DNA of 64,000 nt, from assembly GCA_913020715.1 (NCBI GenBank), contig CAJVZH010000004.1, forward strand, positions 44,599-108,598. Direction: 5' to 3'. Made by a program: the position numbers and the translations under genes. Of this stretch, positions 56,622-64,000 are shown piece after piece (the first letter of the stretch is position 1; every line of letters starts with the position of its first letter). Source of the DNA: an uncultured Gammaproteobacteria bacterium. GTDB taxonomy: Bacteria; Pseudomonadota; Gammaproteobacteria; PS1; Pseudothioglobaceae. A model generated the notes under the pieces. The model saw nothing but the letters and a program-made list of their open reading frames with translations, was not told the origin of the DNA and did no database searches.

Positions 56622-57117
56622 CTAACGCGGATTACACGCAATTGGCGTGTCGCCCATGGCTGCATAATAATGCTCGTGAAAAGCAACTATAGGGTGCTCA
56701 GACATAGAACTACAAGTTGTATCGACCACTACCATTCCTTTTTCAAACCCACCAGACTCAAACCCTCTTTGGACAGATTTCACCACTTCCCCATCTTCAC
56801 AAAAGGTTGTTTCTCGGTGCTGCTTGATGATTTCCACATCCACCGGGCCCAGAGTCTTAGGCGGCATCCACCAATCAACCTCAACCTTGGTTTCATTCAG
56901 GGAAACGGGTTGCCACCTGCAGGTGTTGACATAACCCCCCCGGATAAACCTGTACTACAAAGAGTGGCCAAAACCACCAGGTAATAAACTTATCGGTCTT
57001 ATTTTTGGCATCAGCCCTATAGCCGAATGACTTCCGATCGTCCGGGCGCACCGAGCCTTCATGAAGGATGCCTAAGGAAGGCGTAACAATGGTAACAAAA
57101 ATGTTGGCGAACCTCCT
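56622..57117 (-). pseudogene. C-terminal remnant of a Rieske-type ring-hydroxylating oxygenase alpha subunit
   Basis: Two overlapping frames together read as one C-terminal domain. The upstream frame gives ANIFVTIVTPSLGILHEGS and ends WPLFVVQVYPGG; the downstream frame gives YVNTCRWQPVSLNETKVEVD and ends SEHPIVAFHEHYYAAMG, the dimer-contacting C-terminus seen in these oxygenases. They join at a run of seven G (minus strand, 56941-56935): one G fewer restores the frame. The Rieske cluster and iron site, which are N-terminal, are absent, so it is a decayed fragment rather than only a sequencing slip. Confidence 0.6.
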
Positions 57118-57207
57118 CTAAGAAGTTAAGAGCCTAGATAAATATAAAAAGTGGAGTTTTTTTTGAGCTATAATGGATTTTCATTAATAATATAGTTGGA
57201 AATAATT

Positions 57208-57540
57208 ATGTCAATGAATTTTAAAACATACAGCGACTTATGGATAAAAGCGGTCAACGATAAAGAAACCAAGGGCTTATCTGACGCATTATCTGATGAC
57301 TTCGTATGGTGCAACGATAGATTTAATTGGGTAGCGAACAAGCAAGAAACAATAGACTGGTGCTCAGGCACTAATCTTCTTGGCTTTGATTTTGCTATGT
57401 ATTATGAAAATGAGGAAGTTATGGTTGGGATACACACTGCCACAGAGCCTGATGTTGCTGAATCAAGTGTGATGTTTATAGCCAAAATGAAGGGTGGCCA
57501 AGTTATCTCACATCACTACATTCGTGAGTACGATAGATAA
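57208..57540 (+). CDS. SnoaL/NTF2-like small protein
   Basis: 110 residues from the ATG at 57208. Helix-strand pattern like NTF2/SnoaL-type proteins: KTYSDLWIKAVNDKETKGL at the start, then strands FVWCNDRFNWVANKQETIDW and VMFIAKMKGGQVISHHYIREY at the end. Such folds bind small ligands or act as enzymes; nothing in sequence narrows it. A TTG at 57196 would add four residues. Lone gene between a pseudogene and a convergent cluster. Confidence 0.55.
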   Translation: MSMNFKTYSDLWIKAVNDKETKGLSDALSDDFVWCNDRFNWVANKQETIDWCSGTNLLGFDFAMYYENEEVMVGIHTATEPDVAESSVMFIAKMKGGQVISHHYIREYDR

Positions 57541-57613
57541 AAGTCCAAATTGCGTTTGATGGCTGAGGAGGCACAACAACAGTCACAAAGGTGTCGATCA
57601 CTCCCCAGCCAAA

Positions 57614-58627
57614 CTAAGGGAGTATTTTGAATATGTCATCAATTGGCATTTTTAGAAACCTCTCAAAATCGTCAACGTAATCACGGTAAGGCCTTCCAAA
57701 ACTATTTATAAAAGAATTCTCAAAACCAAGCTCATCAAGATTTTCATAGAACTGGAAAATTGTTTCTTGCCCTACATCGTTAATAAGATAAGCAGCAAAC
57801 CATGCCCCAATATCATAACCAATCGATCGATTCATCTCATAATCGATATTGTAAAGCTTTGTCCCTAAAGAAAAGTATCGATCTATACGAGGTGCTGATC
57901 CCTCTCCGTGATAATTTAACTTCCACCCCATTACCTCTTTAAGGTAGTCAGGTCTAACGCCGAGCTGTTTAGAGTACAGCAGTTGAGCCATGAACTCTGC
58001 CATGCCTTCACTCCACCACGGCACATCCCTGTTGTGATCACCGGTTCTTCTTCCAGTTTTTTTCTCAAACAACTCTCGATTTTTTGTCGTAACATGGGAC
58101 AGTTGGTAAATGTGAAAAGCCTCGTGAAGGGTAACAGGCTTATAGTCCTCTTCATTTGGCCCCGGCCTCTTCGAGCTCATAATCATCAAATGAAATCCTT
58201 CGTTCATCCGAGAGGAGGCTATACCAGCACCACCTTGTGTTGCATACTCTGTGATATAACAAACACCGTTCTGACACCCTGGGTCTTTATGTCGTGGATT
58301 GCATCTAGAATGGCGGTATGCATTTTTGAAATTTTGTTTAATTTCTGCACAAAGCCTATTCTCAAGCTCAATAGCGGCATCCATATCACTACCAACAAGA
58401 ACCAACAAGACAGGATGAAAATAATCCCGTGCAATACTATCTTCCTTAAACCAAGCCTGCTCAGCCACATCCAAATATCGCTGAGTTATTTGAATTGCTG
58501 ATTGAGGTACATCCGAAGCCGCCAGAATTTTAACGCCGTTATTTGCATGGTTACTCGCATGAACAGCGCCGAAAGAAAAAATCAATAAAAGTAAAATGAG
58601 TTTTCTCATGGGGGTTTGCGATAACAT
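57614..58627 (-). CDS. Secreted gluzincin-like zinc protease of unknown specificity
   Basis: 337 residues. Signal peptide LILLLLIFSFGAVHA. A zinc-binding HEAFH at residues 168-172 and a downstream glutamate in WWSEGMAEFMAQ (about E207) give the HExxH...E arrangement of gluzincins. Four cysteines in HSRCNPRHKDPGCQNGVC suggest disulfides. The start codon lies two bases after the stop of the cupin gene, with an AAGGG ribosome site inside that gene, so the two are co-translated. Specificity unknown. Confidence 0.65.
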   Translation of the reverse strand: MLSQTPMRKLILLLLIFSFGAVHASNHANNGVKILAASDVPQSAIQITQRYLDVAEQAWFKEDSIARDYFHPVLLVLVGSDMDAAIELENRLCAEIKQNFKNAYRHSRCNPRHKDPGCQNGVCYITEYATQGGAGIASSRMNEGFHLMIMSSKRPGPNEEDYKPVTLHEAFHIYQLSHVTTKNRELFEKKTGRRTGDHNRDVPWWSEGMAEFMAQLLYSKQLGVRPDYLKEVMGWKLNYHGEGSAPRIDRYFSLGTKLYNIDYEMNRSIGYDIGAWFAAYLINDVGQETIFQFYENLDELGFENSFINSFGRPYRDYVDDFERFLKMPIDDIFKILP

Positions 58628-58629
58628 TA

Positions 58630-59277
58630 TTAACCCTTGTTGAAGTGCTTATCTGGGTGTAAACGGTACGTATCAGGATCAATATCGCCAGACCACCGCC
58701 AAAGCGCCACAAGGGGTCGCTCAAGAGTCCTGAAGGCATGGAGTACGCCTGGTGGGTGGTGAATAACGCCTCCAACACTATGACGAGCAGTCGTGTCTCC
58801 TTGGGTCCAATAACCTACGCCTTCAATCATAATATAAGTCTCAACAGCATCATGATTATGGAGTGGATAATATGACTTTGGATTCTGAATAAACAAGCCC
58901 GCTCTTAAGCTCGAATGTTCAATCAAACATCCAGGCCCCATTAAGTAGTTTGAAGTAAACGCATCTGATACATCGGTCGGGACATGTTTATCCAATATAC
59001 TTCCAGCAGCCTCCCATTGCAAAAACTGCTGGCACCCTCTAGCTGCAACTGCACAAGGGTGTGTGGCATTTTTTAATGCATCAGACACCAGATGGTCATA
59101 CTTATACGGGGCTGCTGGGATAGCTATTACTTCACCAGCGGCTTGGCGAAAGGCATCCGCTGTCTCACCGCCTGCTTCGCAGCCATCACTCTCAAAAAGC
59201 TCGGCCATTTCCAACAAGAGAGTTTCAAAACACTGTTCTGGCGATTTATTAGTCTTCAAGGGCCGCAAGTGCCTCAT
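58630..59277 (-). CDS. DMSP-lyase-family cupin
   Basis: 215 residues. The cupin motif YYPLHNHDAVETYIMIEGVG holds H140, H142, E146 and Y148, and motif 2 HHPPGVLHAFRT holds H180, the full metal and tyrosine set of the DddQ/DddL/DddW/DddK lyases that split dimethylsulfoniopropionate to DMS and acrylate. Length fits. The family also contains proteins without that activity, so DMSP cleavage is a hypothesis. It overlaps the 3' end of the upstream coiled-coil gene by 29 bases, with an AGGAG ribosome site there, and is coupled to the zinc-protease-like gene after it. Confidence 0.75.
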   Translation of the reverse strand: MRHLRPLKTNKSPEQCFETLLLEMAELFESDGCEAGGETADAFRQAAGEVIAIPAAPYKYDHLVSDALKNATHPCAVAARGCQQFLQWEAAGSILDKHVPTDVSDAFTSNYLMGPGCLIEHSSLRAGLFIQNPKSYYPLHNHDAVETYIMIEGVGYWTQGDTTARHSVGGVIHHPPGVLHAFRTLERPLVALWRWSGDIDPDTYRLHPDKHFNKG

Positions 59278-60505
59278 CTCGCTCCTGCTCTGCTTCTTTT
59301 AATAACTGAATGCGCATAGCCTGTAGCGCATCAAAGTACGGCTCAAATAAAGTCATAATCTGTTTAACGGATGGGGGAGCATAAAGCTTAGCCTCACTTA
59401 GAAACACCTCCCAAGCTAATGCAATCTTCGCATCTCGACTTGCCTTCGCCGCGGCCACAGCCATGGCATATGTTTCCTGTATTGCTGCTTGAGCGGCTAA
59501 GTAGGCATTCATAGCAGCCTCCTCTTCTTCAGCATTATTAGCAGCTGCTAAATCCTCATGATACTTCTTGGCTGCATCTTCTAATTCTTGCGTCATAGTC
59601 GCTGCCGCCTCTGCTAAATCGCTTTTGTATTCGTCTTCTGCTACAAGAATGGCTTCGTCTCTCGCTAATTTCAAATGTGCTATTGCTGCATCATAATTAT
59701 CTTGTACCTTTTGACTTAAGGATGCCATTTGAGCCATAAGCGCATCAAAAAGTGTCTGATACCAAGCTTCAATATTCGCAACTTTTGCATAATAATCATC
59801 CCAAATCTTTTGGACTGCCGCTATTTCTGCAATTTGTTTTGCCAAGCCTTGGTCTTCTAAGCCATGTTGCTCTTTAAAATCCTTGGCGAAATCAATCCCC
59901 CACTCTTTCAACACCTGATCATCAAGCTTAAGAGTGGGCTTAGCATTAGCATAACCCAAATACATTGTTGCACTATCTGAACCGGACATTTGCGCTATTG
60001 CTTGCTTTGCACTTTCCCATTCAGTGGCAATATCTTCCTTAATATTTGCTAAACGATTCTCATCAAATTGCAGTTGGATTTTGTATGCTTTTTGGAGGTT
60101 ATTGATAAAGTCTTTTTCTATATTTCTGATTTCTTGGGGTTTTGGGTGGGGCGTTGGATTTGAATCCGCAGAACCAGTGCGTTCCACGTTGCTAGAATCT
60201 GGCTCTGGAAGCATTGAATCTGGATTTAAAACACCTACATCTGGTGTTGGACGCATAGAATCAGGATCAACAACTCTGTTATCGGGGGTTGGCAGCATTG
60301 AGTCTGGATTCACAACTCTGTTGTCAGGCGTGGGAAGCATAGAATCAGGATTTACGACACTAACTTCGACAGCCTCCACTTGTCGCTCGACAACTCGAGA
60401 TTGGTCAGTAGAAGCACTTGAGTCGCCTCGAGAGGCTGCCAGAGAATTGGTGCCAATCGATAGTGTAATAACAGGTAAGAAAAATATAGCCAGTAATTTT
60501 TTCAC
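59249..60505 (-). CDS. Secreted coiled-coil protein with four 14-residue repeats
   Basis: 418 residues with a signal peptide (KLLAIFFLPVITLSIGTNSLA). Residues 51-106 are four repeats of VNPDSMLPTPDNRV type (14 residues). After a linker an alanine-, glutamate-rich helical body follows (about 125-418), likely a coiled coil. The C-terminus LLKEAEQERDEALAALED and the segment NIKEDIATEWESAKQAIAQM resemble the C-terminal part of the large protein at 61895, so the two are probably paralogues. Function unknown; secreted, maybe surface or matrix. Confidence 0.75.
   Translation of the reverse strand: MKKLLAIFFLPVITLSIGTNSLAASRGDSSASTDQSRVVERQVEAVEVSVVNPDSMLPTPDNRVVNPDSMLPTPDNRVVDPDSMRPTPDVGVLNPDSMLPEPDSSNVERTGSADSNPTPHPKPQEIRNIEKDFINNLQKAYKIQLQFDENRLANIKEDIATEWESAKQAIAQMSGSDSATMYLGYANAKPTLKLDDQVLKEWGIDFAKDFKEQHGLEDQGLAKQIAEIAAVQKIWDDYYAKVANIEAWYQTLFDALMAQMASLSQKVQDNYDAAIAHLKLARDEAILVAEDEYKSDLAEAAATMTQELEDAAKKYHEDLAAANNAEEEEAAMNAYLAAQAAIQETYAMAVAAAKASRDAKIALAWEVFLSEAKLYAPPSVKQIMTLFEPYFDALQAMRIQLLKEAEQERDEALAALED
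60188..60355 (-). repeat. 42-base tandem repeats, four copies
   Basis: In-frame repeats encode NPDSMLPTPDNRV-like units in the 59249 protein. Differences between units sit mostly at a few positions (NP or DP; L or R; T or E). Confidence 0.8.
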
Positions 60506-60680
60506 AATTTCCTCCTTCGAAATAATTGAGTGTATGGCATAAATTAGGACTCCATACTACACCAATCACTCTGCGCGGTCAAAGTTGATCTGCATGAGCA
60601 GGGCAAGCAGTTTAAAACTTCGTTTTTAGTGATGAAAATTAGGCAGTAAAATATAAAATCCCTATTAGAAATTAGACGGC

Positions 60681-61034
60681 ATGCCCCAAGCGTATCGGAT
60701 TTATAAAATGAGCTTCGCAAGTGTTTATCCACTTTACATTCAAAAAGCGGAGAAAAAAGGGCGCACAAAAGCAGAAGTCGATATGATTATCTGCTGGCTC
60801 ACAGGGTATAGTCAAAAAGAGTTAAATAATCAACTAAATAAAGAGGTTAATTTTGAAACCTTCATTACAAGTGCCCCACAATTAAACCCTTCGCGCACTC
60901 TAATTCAGGGTGTTGTATGCGGCGTTAAAGTGGAGGATATCAAAGAGCCAACTATGCGTGAAATTCGATATTTAGATAAAATGATTGACGAGCTTGCTAA
61001 AGGCAAAGTGATGGAGAAAATTTTACGAAAATAA
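60681..61034 (+). CDS. DUF2200-like protein
   Basis: 117 residues. The N-terminus [20 protein letters not shown] and the following [15 protein letters not shown] are the DUF2200 pattern. Function of that family is unknown. No signal peptide or membrane helix. It is divergent from the 59249 gene across about 175 bases, which should contain promoters for both, though I could not place them with confidence. A stand-alone gene in a region of paralogue growth. Confidence 0.8.
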   Translation: MPQAYRIYKMSFASVYPLYIQKAEKKGRTKAEVDMIICWLTGYSQKELNNQLNKEVNFETFITSAPQLNPSRTLIQGVVCGVKVEDIKEPTMREIRYLDKMIDELAKGKVMEKILRK

Positions 61035-61155
61035 TTGCGTAAAGAGGCCTTGAGATGCGGGCAAGGGTAAAACAATAAAAACGAGCCAGCATAGTTCAGA
61101 AAAAAGCATTAGTATTTCATCGTATTGATGTTCTTTTACGTGTGATTTCTTATAG

Positions 61156-61184
61156 TTGATTAATTTGCATTAAAAACGTATACT
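61156..61184 (+). promoter_or_regulatory. promoter of the 61215 gene
   Basis: TTGATT, a 17-base spacer and TATACT. Transcription would start near 61191, about 24 bases before the GTG start. Confidence 0.6.
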
Positions 61185-61214
61185 GGGCGCGAAAGTTAAA
61201 AACAAGGAGTTGTT

Positions 61215-61778
61215 GTGCGTAAAAATATTTTGCCTCTGATACTGCTTTTGGCTTCAACAATATCATTTGCCAATACAGATACTAACCAGTCTGAAAATTC
61301 TTATAATTACCTCGAGGCAGGCCTAGGTTCAGTCAAAATTGATGGTGTTGGCAACGGTTTATACCTAAGTTTAGGTGGCTCTGGCACTTTCAATAATTTT
61401 ATTATTGGAGGACACCTTTCAGTTGACCTCAAGTCCGGTGGCGAAGCTAAAGCCTCTGCCCTTAAGATTGGTCACTATTGGGATATAAGCAACACAACTG
61501 ACCTAGTCATTAGCTACAACTCATCAAACCTCAGTCTAAGTGTTGACGGAGGCGCCTCAGGAGATTCAAAAGAACAAAGTATAAAATTTGGATTTTTCCG
61601 CTCCCTGTCTGACACAACCTCTGCAAATGTAGATATATCAGTTCCACTAAACGGTGGCGGGATAGGTATTGATCTTGGAGGAAATTATTGGCTTAATGAG
61701 TCCACAGCAATTCATGTTGGGCATACAGTAGCCACTGGCGGTGGGAACACCCTTCTAACATTTAGATATACTCTTTAG
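61215..61778 (+). CDS. Small outer-membrane beta-barrel-like protein
   Basis: 187 residues from a GTG start six bases after an AAGGAG ribosome site. Signal peptide KNILPLILLLASTISFANTD. The mature part has alternating hydrophobic residues and glycine-rich turns, as in small beta barrels (about eight strands), and ends with an aromatic-poor TLLTFRYTL terminal strand, typical of outer membrane sorting. Function unknown. Lies between two secreted repeat proteins. Confidence 0.65.
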   Translation: MRKNILPLILLLASTISFANTDTNQSENSYNYLEAGLGSVKIDGVGNGLYLSLGGSGTFNNFIIGGHLSVDLKSGGEAKASALKIGHYWDISNTTDLVISYNSSNLSLSVDGGASGDSKEQSIKFGFFRSLSDTTSANVDISVPLNGGGIGIDLGGNYWLNESTAIHVGHTVATGGGNTLLTFRYTL

Positions 61779-61894
61779 CTTATAAAGCCTGAGGGTCATA
61801 GAGCCGAACACGCTCAAAGCATTGACTTAACAACTGAAGAACTTCTAAACCATCATCGATAAGAGTGGTTTTGTTCTTATAACTATGGCCTGCT

Positions 61895-64000
61895 CTACTC
61901 GGAAGGCGGCAATGCGGCAAGAGCGGCCTCCCTTGCATCATATGCTTGCTGTAAAAGATTATCCCTCTTAATTGTAATCTCTTCTATAGCCCTATCATAC
62001 TCATCTTCAACAGGTTCAACGGTTTGCTCGTACAAAGTCCGTGCTCCTGCAGTACTTATAATGAATGTTTCAGTTGCTGCCGCTCTTAAGGCTTCATACA
62101 CCTCGTAAAATTCAGCGGTGGCTTCCGTATACTCTTCTTGAGTCATCTGGAAGTTATCAAGAGCCTCCTTAACTGGAGCGATATTTTCACCGTAATACGT
62201 ATTAGCATCACTGATTGCCAATTCATAGATTAACTGCTGTGATTCAGTTTGTTCATTGTACAACTCCTCCGCAGCGGCAATAATAGGACTGTTATGGTAT
62301 TCAGTCCATGGAATTAAGCCAGATGCATTCCAGGTTGACCAAATTGTACCGTTTGGTATAGCCGCTACCACTTGGTACGCCTGCTCAATTGCAGCCACTT
62401 TTTCTTCATAGGTTTGAGCGGAGCTGGCCGCTTGCGATAAAGCATCTATCTCGTTCGCTATATCTTCATCGTGCCAATCAAATTCCTCAGTATTCTCATC
62501 TGTAGTTTCAGTGCTTTCATTTGTAGCCCCCCAATCACCAGCTCTAGATTTTCTTAGGGATAGTTCATTTTCTGCAAAAGAAAGATTTTTGTTTTTCTCT
62601 CTCAATGACATCAACATCTCTCTTCTCTCAGCTTTGGTCATCTTAGCAACGTCTTCGGACGCTTTTTGCCAGTCACTCTCTACTGTTTCTTTTATTTGAG
62701 AGACCTTAGCATTACTCAAGACAGCGTTTGTCAATTCGCCTCGCTTCTCACAAGCAATAAGTTGTGTGCGATTTTCAGCGCTACGTAAACACTGTTGTCT
62801 GGCATTGTCTTCATCCGTCTCTCTTTCATTAATGACACCACTAGCACCTCCAGCCCTTGTAAATACCTCACGGGCTTGAGATTGACATCTAGCTATTACA
62901 GCCTCATCTTGACTGTCTCCAACACAATCTCTCATTGCTTCTACCGCTGCCCGTTGTGCTGCGCTTTCTCGCACCTCATTAAGGTCGTCATCTCGATCTC
63001 CCCCAGCTTCCACAAAGTCTTCCTCAGCCTGTTGACTACATCTAGCAGCTTCACTCTTGCTTCTGGCGTTTCTTTCACATTCACTTCTATCGTCTTGTGT
63101 CTCCAACACTTCTGCTTGCGCTTCAACCTGATTACCCTGGTTTTCTTCATCTGCCTCATCCTCACTAGGCCCCCCAAGAGCACCTCCATGCGCCTCGCGG
63201 GCTTGGGATTGACATCTAGCTCTTTGATCCTCATTCTGACTATTACCAATGCAATGTCTCAATGCTTCTGCCGCTGCCCGTTGTGCTGCGCCCCCAGCTT
63301 CCACAAAGTCTTCCTCAGCCTCAGTAGAGTTTTTATTTAGTACCAATACACAAGATTGTTGATTATTTGAAAGCGAATATGGGGATTGACAACCGGTTAT
63401 TCTGAGCGAATTACAAGTGGCGTTATCTGGACAGGTTTTTGCGTTAATGCCATTTGGACAATATTTTCCATTTGGACAGGGGAGGCAACCCTGAGTCAAA
63501 TTGCCATCTATTACACTTCCGAAATATTGTCCCGGCTCGCACGCATTGGAGCCGAGCCCGATATCAGCCTCGGCTACTGCCTCGGCCTCAGCCTTACTTT
63601 TGACCTCTACTTCAGCTTCTTCCTTAACCTTATCGATATCAGTCTTAGGGTTTTCAGAAAAACTTAACTTTGGCTCATGCACCACATATGACTCTTTTCT
63701 TGTTTTTTTAACGTCCCTATATGCTGTGTACTCTTCTGTTCTTGTTTTGATTACTTCTCTATACTTAGTAACTTCTGTACCTTCCATTACAGTATAAGGC
63801 TCTTTCAATGTCTTACTAACAGTTCGTGTTGCGGTATATGGCCGCCTCTCAGTCACCATTCGCGTTGCTGTATATGGCACCCTTTTCGTTACAGTTCGTG
63901 TTGCGGTATATGCTCGCTTCTCGGTCACCATTCGCGTTGCTGTATATGGCACCCTTTTCGTTACAGTTCGTGTTGCGGTATATGCTCGCTTCTCGGTCAC
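61895..64000 (-). CDS. Large secreted repeat protein, partial (3' end and body; start beyond the window)
   Basis: At least 701 residues; the start lies past base 64000. From the visible N-terminal side: tandem 12-residue YTATRTVTKRVP/YTATRMVTEKRA units, then diverged YTVMEGTE/YREVIKTRTEEYTAYRD units. A cysteine-rich module follows (ACEPGQYFGSVID ... CLPCPNGKYCPNG), like the ephrin-receptor-like or GCC2/GCC3 repeats of animal proteins. Two copies of an EEDFVEAGG...RCQSQAR module come next, then a long helical body. The C-terminus AREAALAALPPSE resembles that of the 59249 protein. Exported, function unknown. Confidence 0.7.
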   Translation of the reverse strand: MTEKRAYTATRTVTKRVPYTATRMVTEKRAYTATRTVTKRVPYTATRMVTERRPYTATRTVSKTLKEPYTVMEGTEVTKYREVIKTRTEEYTAYRDVKKTRKESYVVHEPKLSFSENPKTDIDKVKEEAEVEVKSKAEAEAVAEADIGLGSNACEPGQYFGSVIDGNLTQGCLPCPNGKYCPNGINAKTCPDNATCNSLRITGCQSPYSLSNNQQSCVLVLNKNSTEAEEDFVEAGGAAQRAAAEALRHCIGNSQNEDQRARCQSQAREAHGGALGGPSEDEADEENQGNQVEAQAEVLETQDDRSECERNARSKSEAARCSQQAEEDFVEAGGDRDDDLNEVRESAAQRAAVEAMRDCVGDSQDEAVIARCQSQAREVFTRAGGASGVINERETDEDNARQQCLRSAENRTQLIACEKRGELTNAVLSNAKVSQIKETVESDWQKASEDVAKMTKAERREMLMSLREKNKNLSFAENELSLRKSRAGDWGATNESTETTDENTEEFDWHDEDIANEIDALSQAASSAQTYEEKVAAIEQAYQVVAAIPNGTIWSTWNASGLIPWTEYHNSPIIAAAEELYNEQTESQQLIYELAISDANTYYGENIAPVKEALDNFQMTQEEYTEATAEFYEVYEALRAAATETFIISTAGARTLYEQTVEPVEDEYDRAIEEITIKRDNLLQQAYDAREAALAALPPSE
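63852..64000 (-). repeat. 72-base tandem repeats, two exact copies and the start of a third
   Basis: Copy 1 is 63852-63923, copy 2 is 63924-63995 and is identical; copy 3 begins at 63996 and runs off the window. Each 72-base unit encodes two 12-residue YTATR units. Identity between copies means recent or continuing expansion. Confidence 0.9.

Noticed and set aside
60544..60768. Minus-strand 74-codon frame before the DUF2200 gene
   Set aside because: Overlaps the start of the well-supported DUF2200 gene and has no start signal.

Overview
The window looks like a chromosomal segment of a free-living, probably marine gammaproteobacterium. The evidence is indirect: moderately AT-rich DNA, gamma-type housekeeping genes (mnmG, rsmG, tatD, rluC, ubiA), an OmpR/EnvZ pair, and genes for marine osmolytes (MttB-type methylamine/betaine demethylation, ectoine breakdown, a DMSP-lyase-family cupin). 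A relative of the SUP05/Thioglobus group is possible, but no marker gene in the window proves it. No tRNA, rRNA, CRISPR array, insertion sequence or prophage was seen.

Region 1 (1-4440, minus strand) is housekeeping: mnmG, rsmG, tatD, rluC and the 5' end of ubiA. Region 2 (4506-11331, minus) is a central carbon operon tkt-gap-pgk-pyk-fba with its own promoter and terminator. Region 3 (11421-26352, minus) is the metabolic core: corrinoid protein, DUF1638, metV, metF, a methyl-THF:corrinoid methyltransferase, a GFA protein, a reductive activator, mttB, then fhs, fdhD, fdsB and fdsA. Together, with FolD-type steps elsewhere, these can take a methyl group from a methylated amine to methyl-THF, methylene-THF, formyl-THF, formate and CO2 with NADH formation. 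The three enzymes that must touch the corrinoid protein carry arginine-rich tails, while the corrinoid protein has a strongly acidic N-terminus; this possible docking code is the most interesting signal in the window.

Region 4 (26561-34381) is an envelope module: an OmpR/EnvZ-type pair divergent from a small secreted protein, TolC, an RND pump without an adaptor gene, and a second small secreted protein. Both secreted-protein genes are preceded by the same array of GTTACA-like boxes (four at 10-bp spacing, a fifth 22 bp on). Region 5 (34391-43602) mixes a new 55-codon gene, a glutamine amidotransferase, MFS-glpK, a Pr6Pr-type membrane protein, modABC (molybdate for the formate dehydrogenase), a Sel1 protein and a lipase-like hydrolase. 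Region 6 (43613-48118) is a PLP sulfur-enzyme gene joined to doeA-doeB of ectoine breakdown, then an EamA transporter.

Region 7 (48119-64000) is accessory and partly decayed: a truncated secreted protein, a CDGSH-like small protein, a CoA-transferase, secreted hypotheticals, a MORN-repeat protein, YbaK, a second EamA transporter, a frameshifted Rieske oxygenase remnant, a DMSP-lyase-family cupin coupled to a zinc-protease-like protein, and two related secreted coiled-coil proteins with tandem-repeat N-terminal regions, the last running off the window end.
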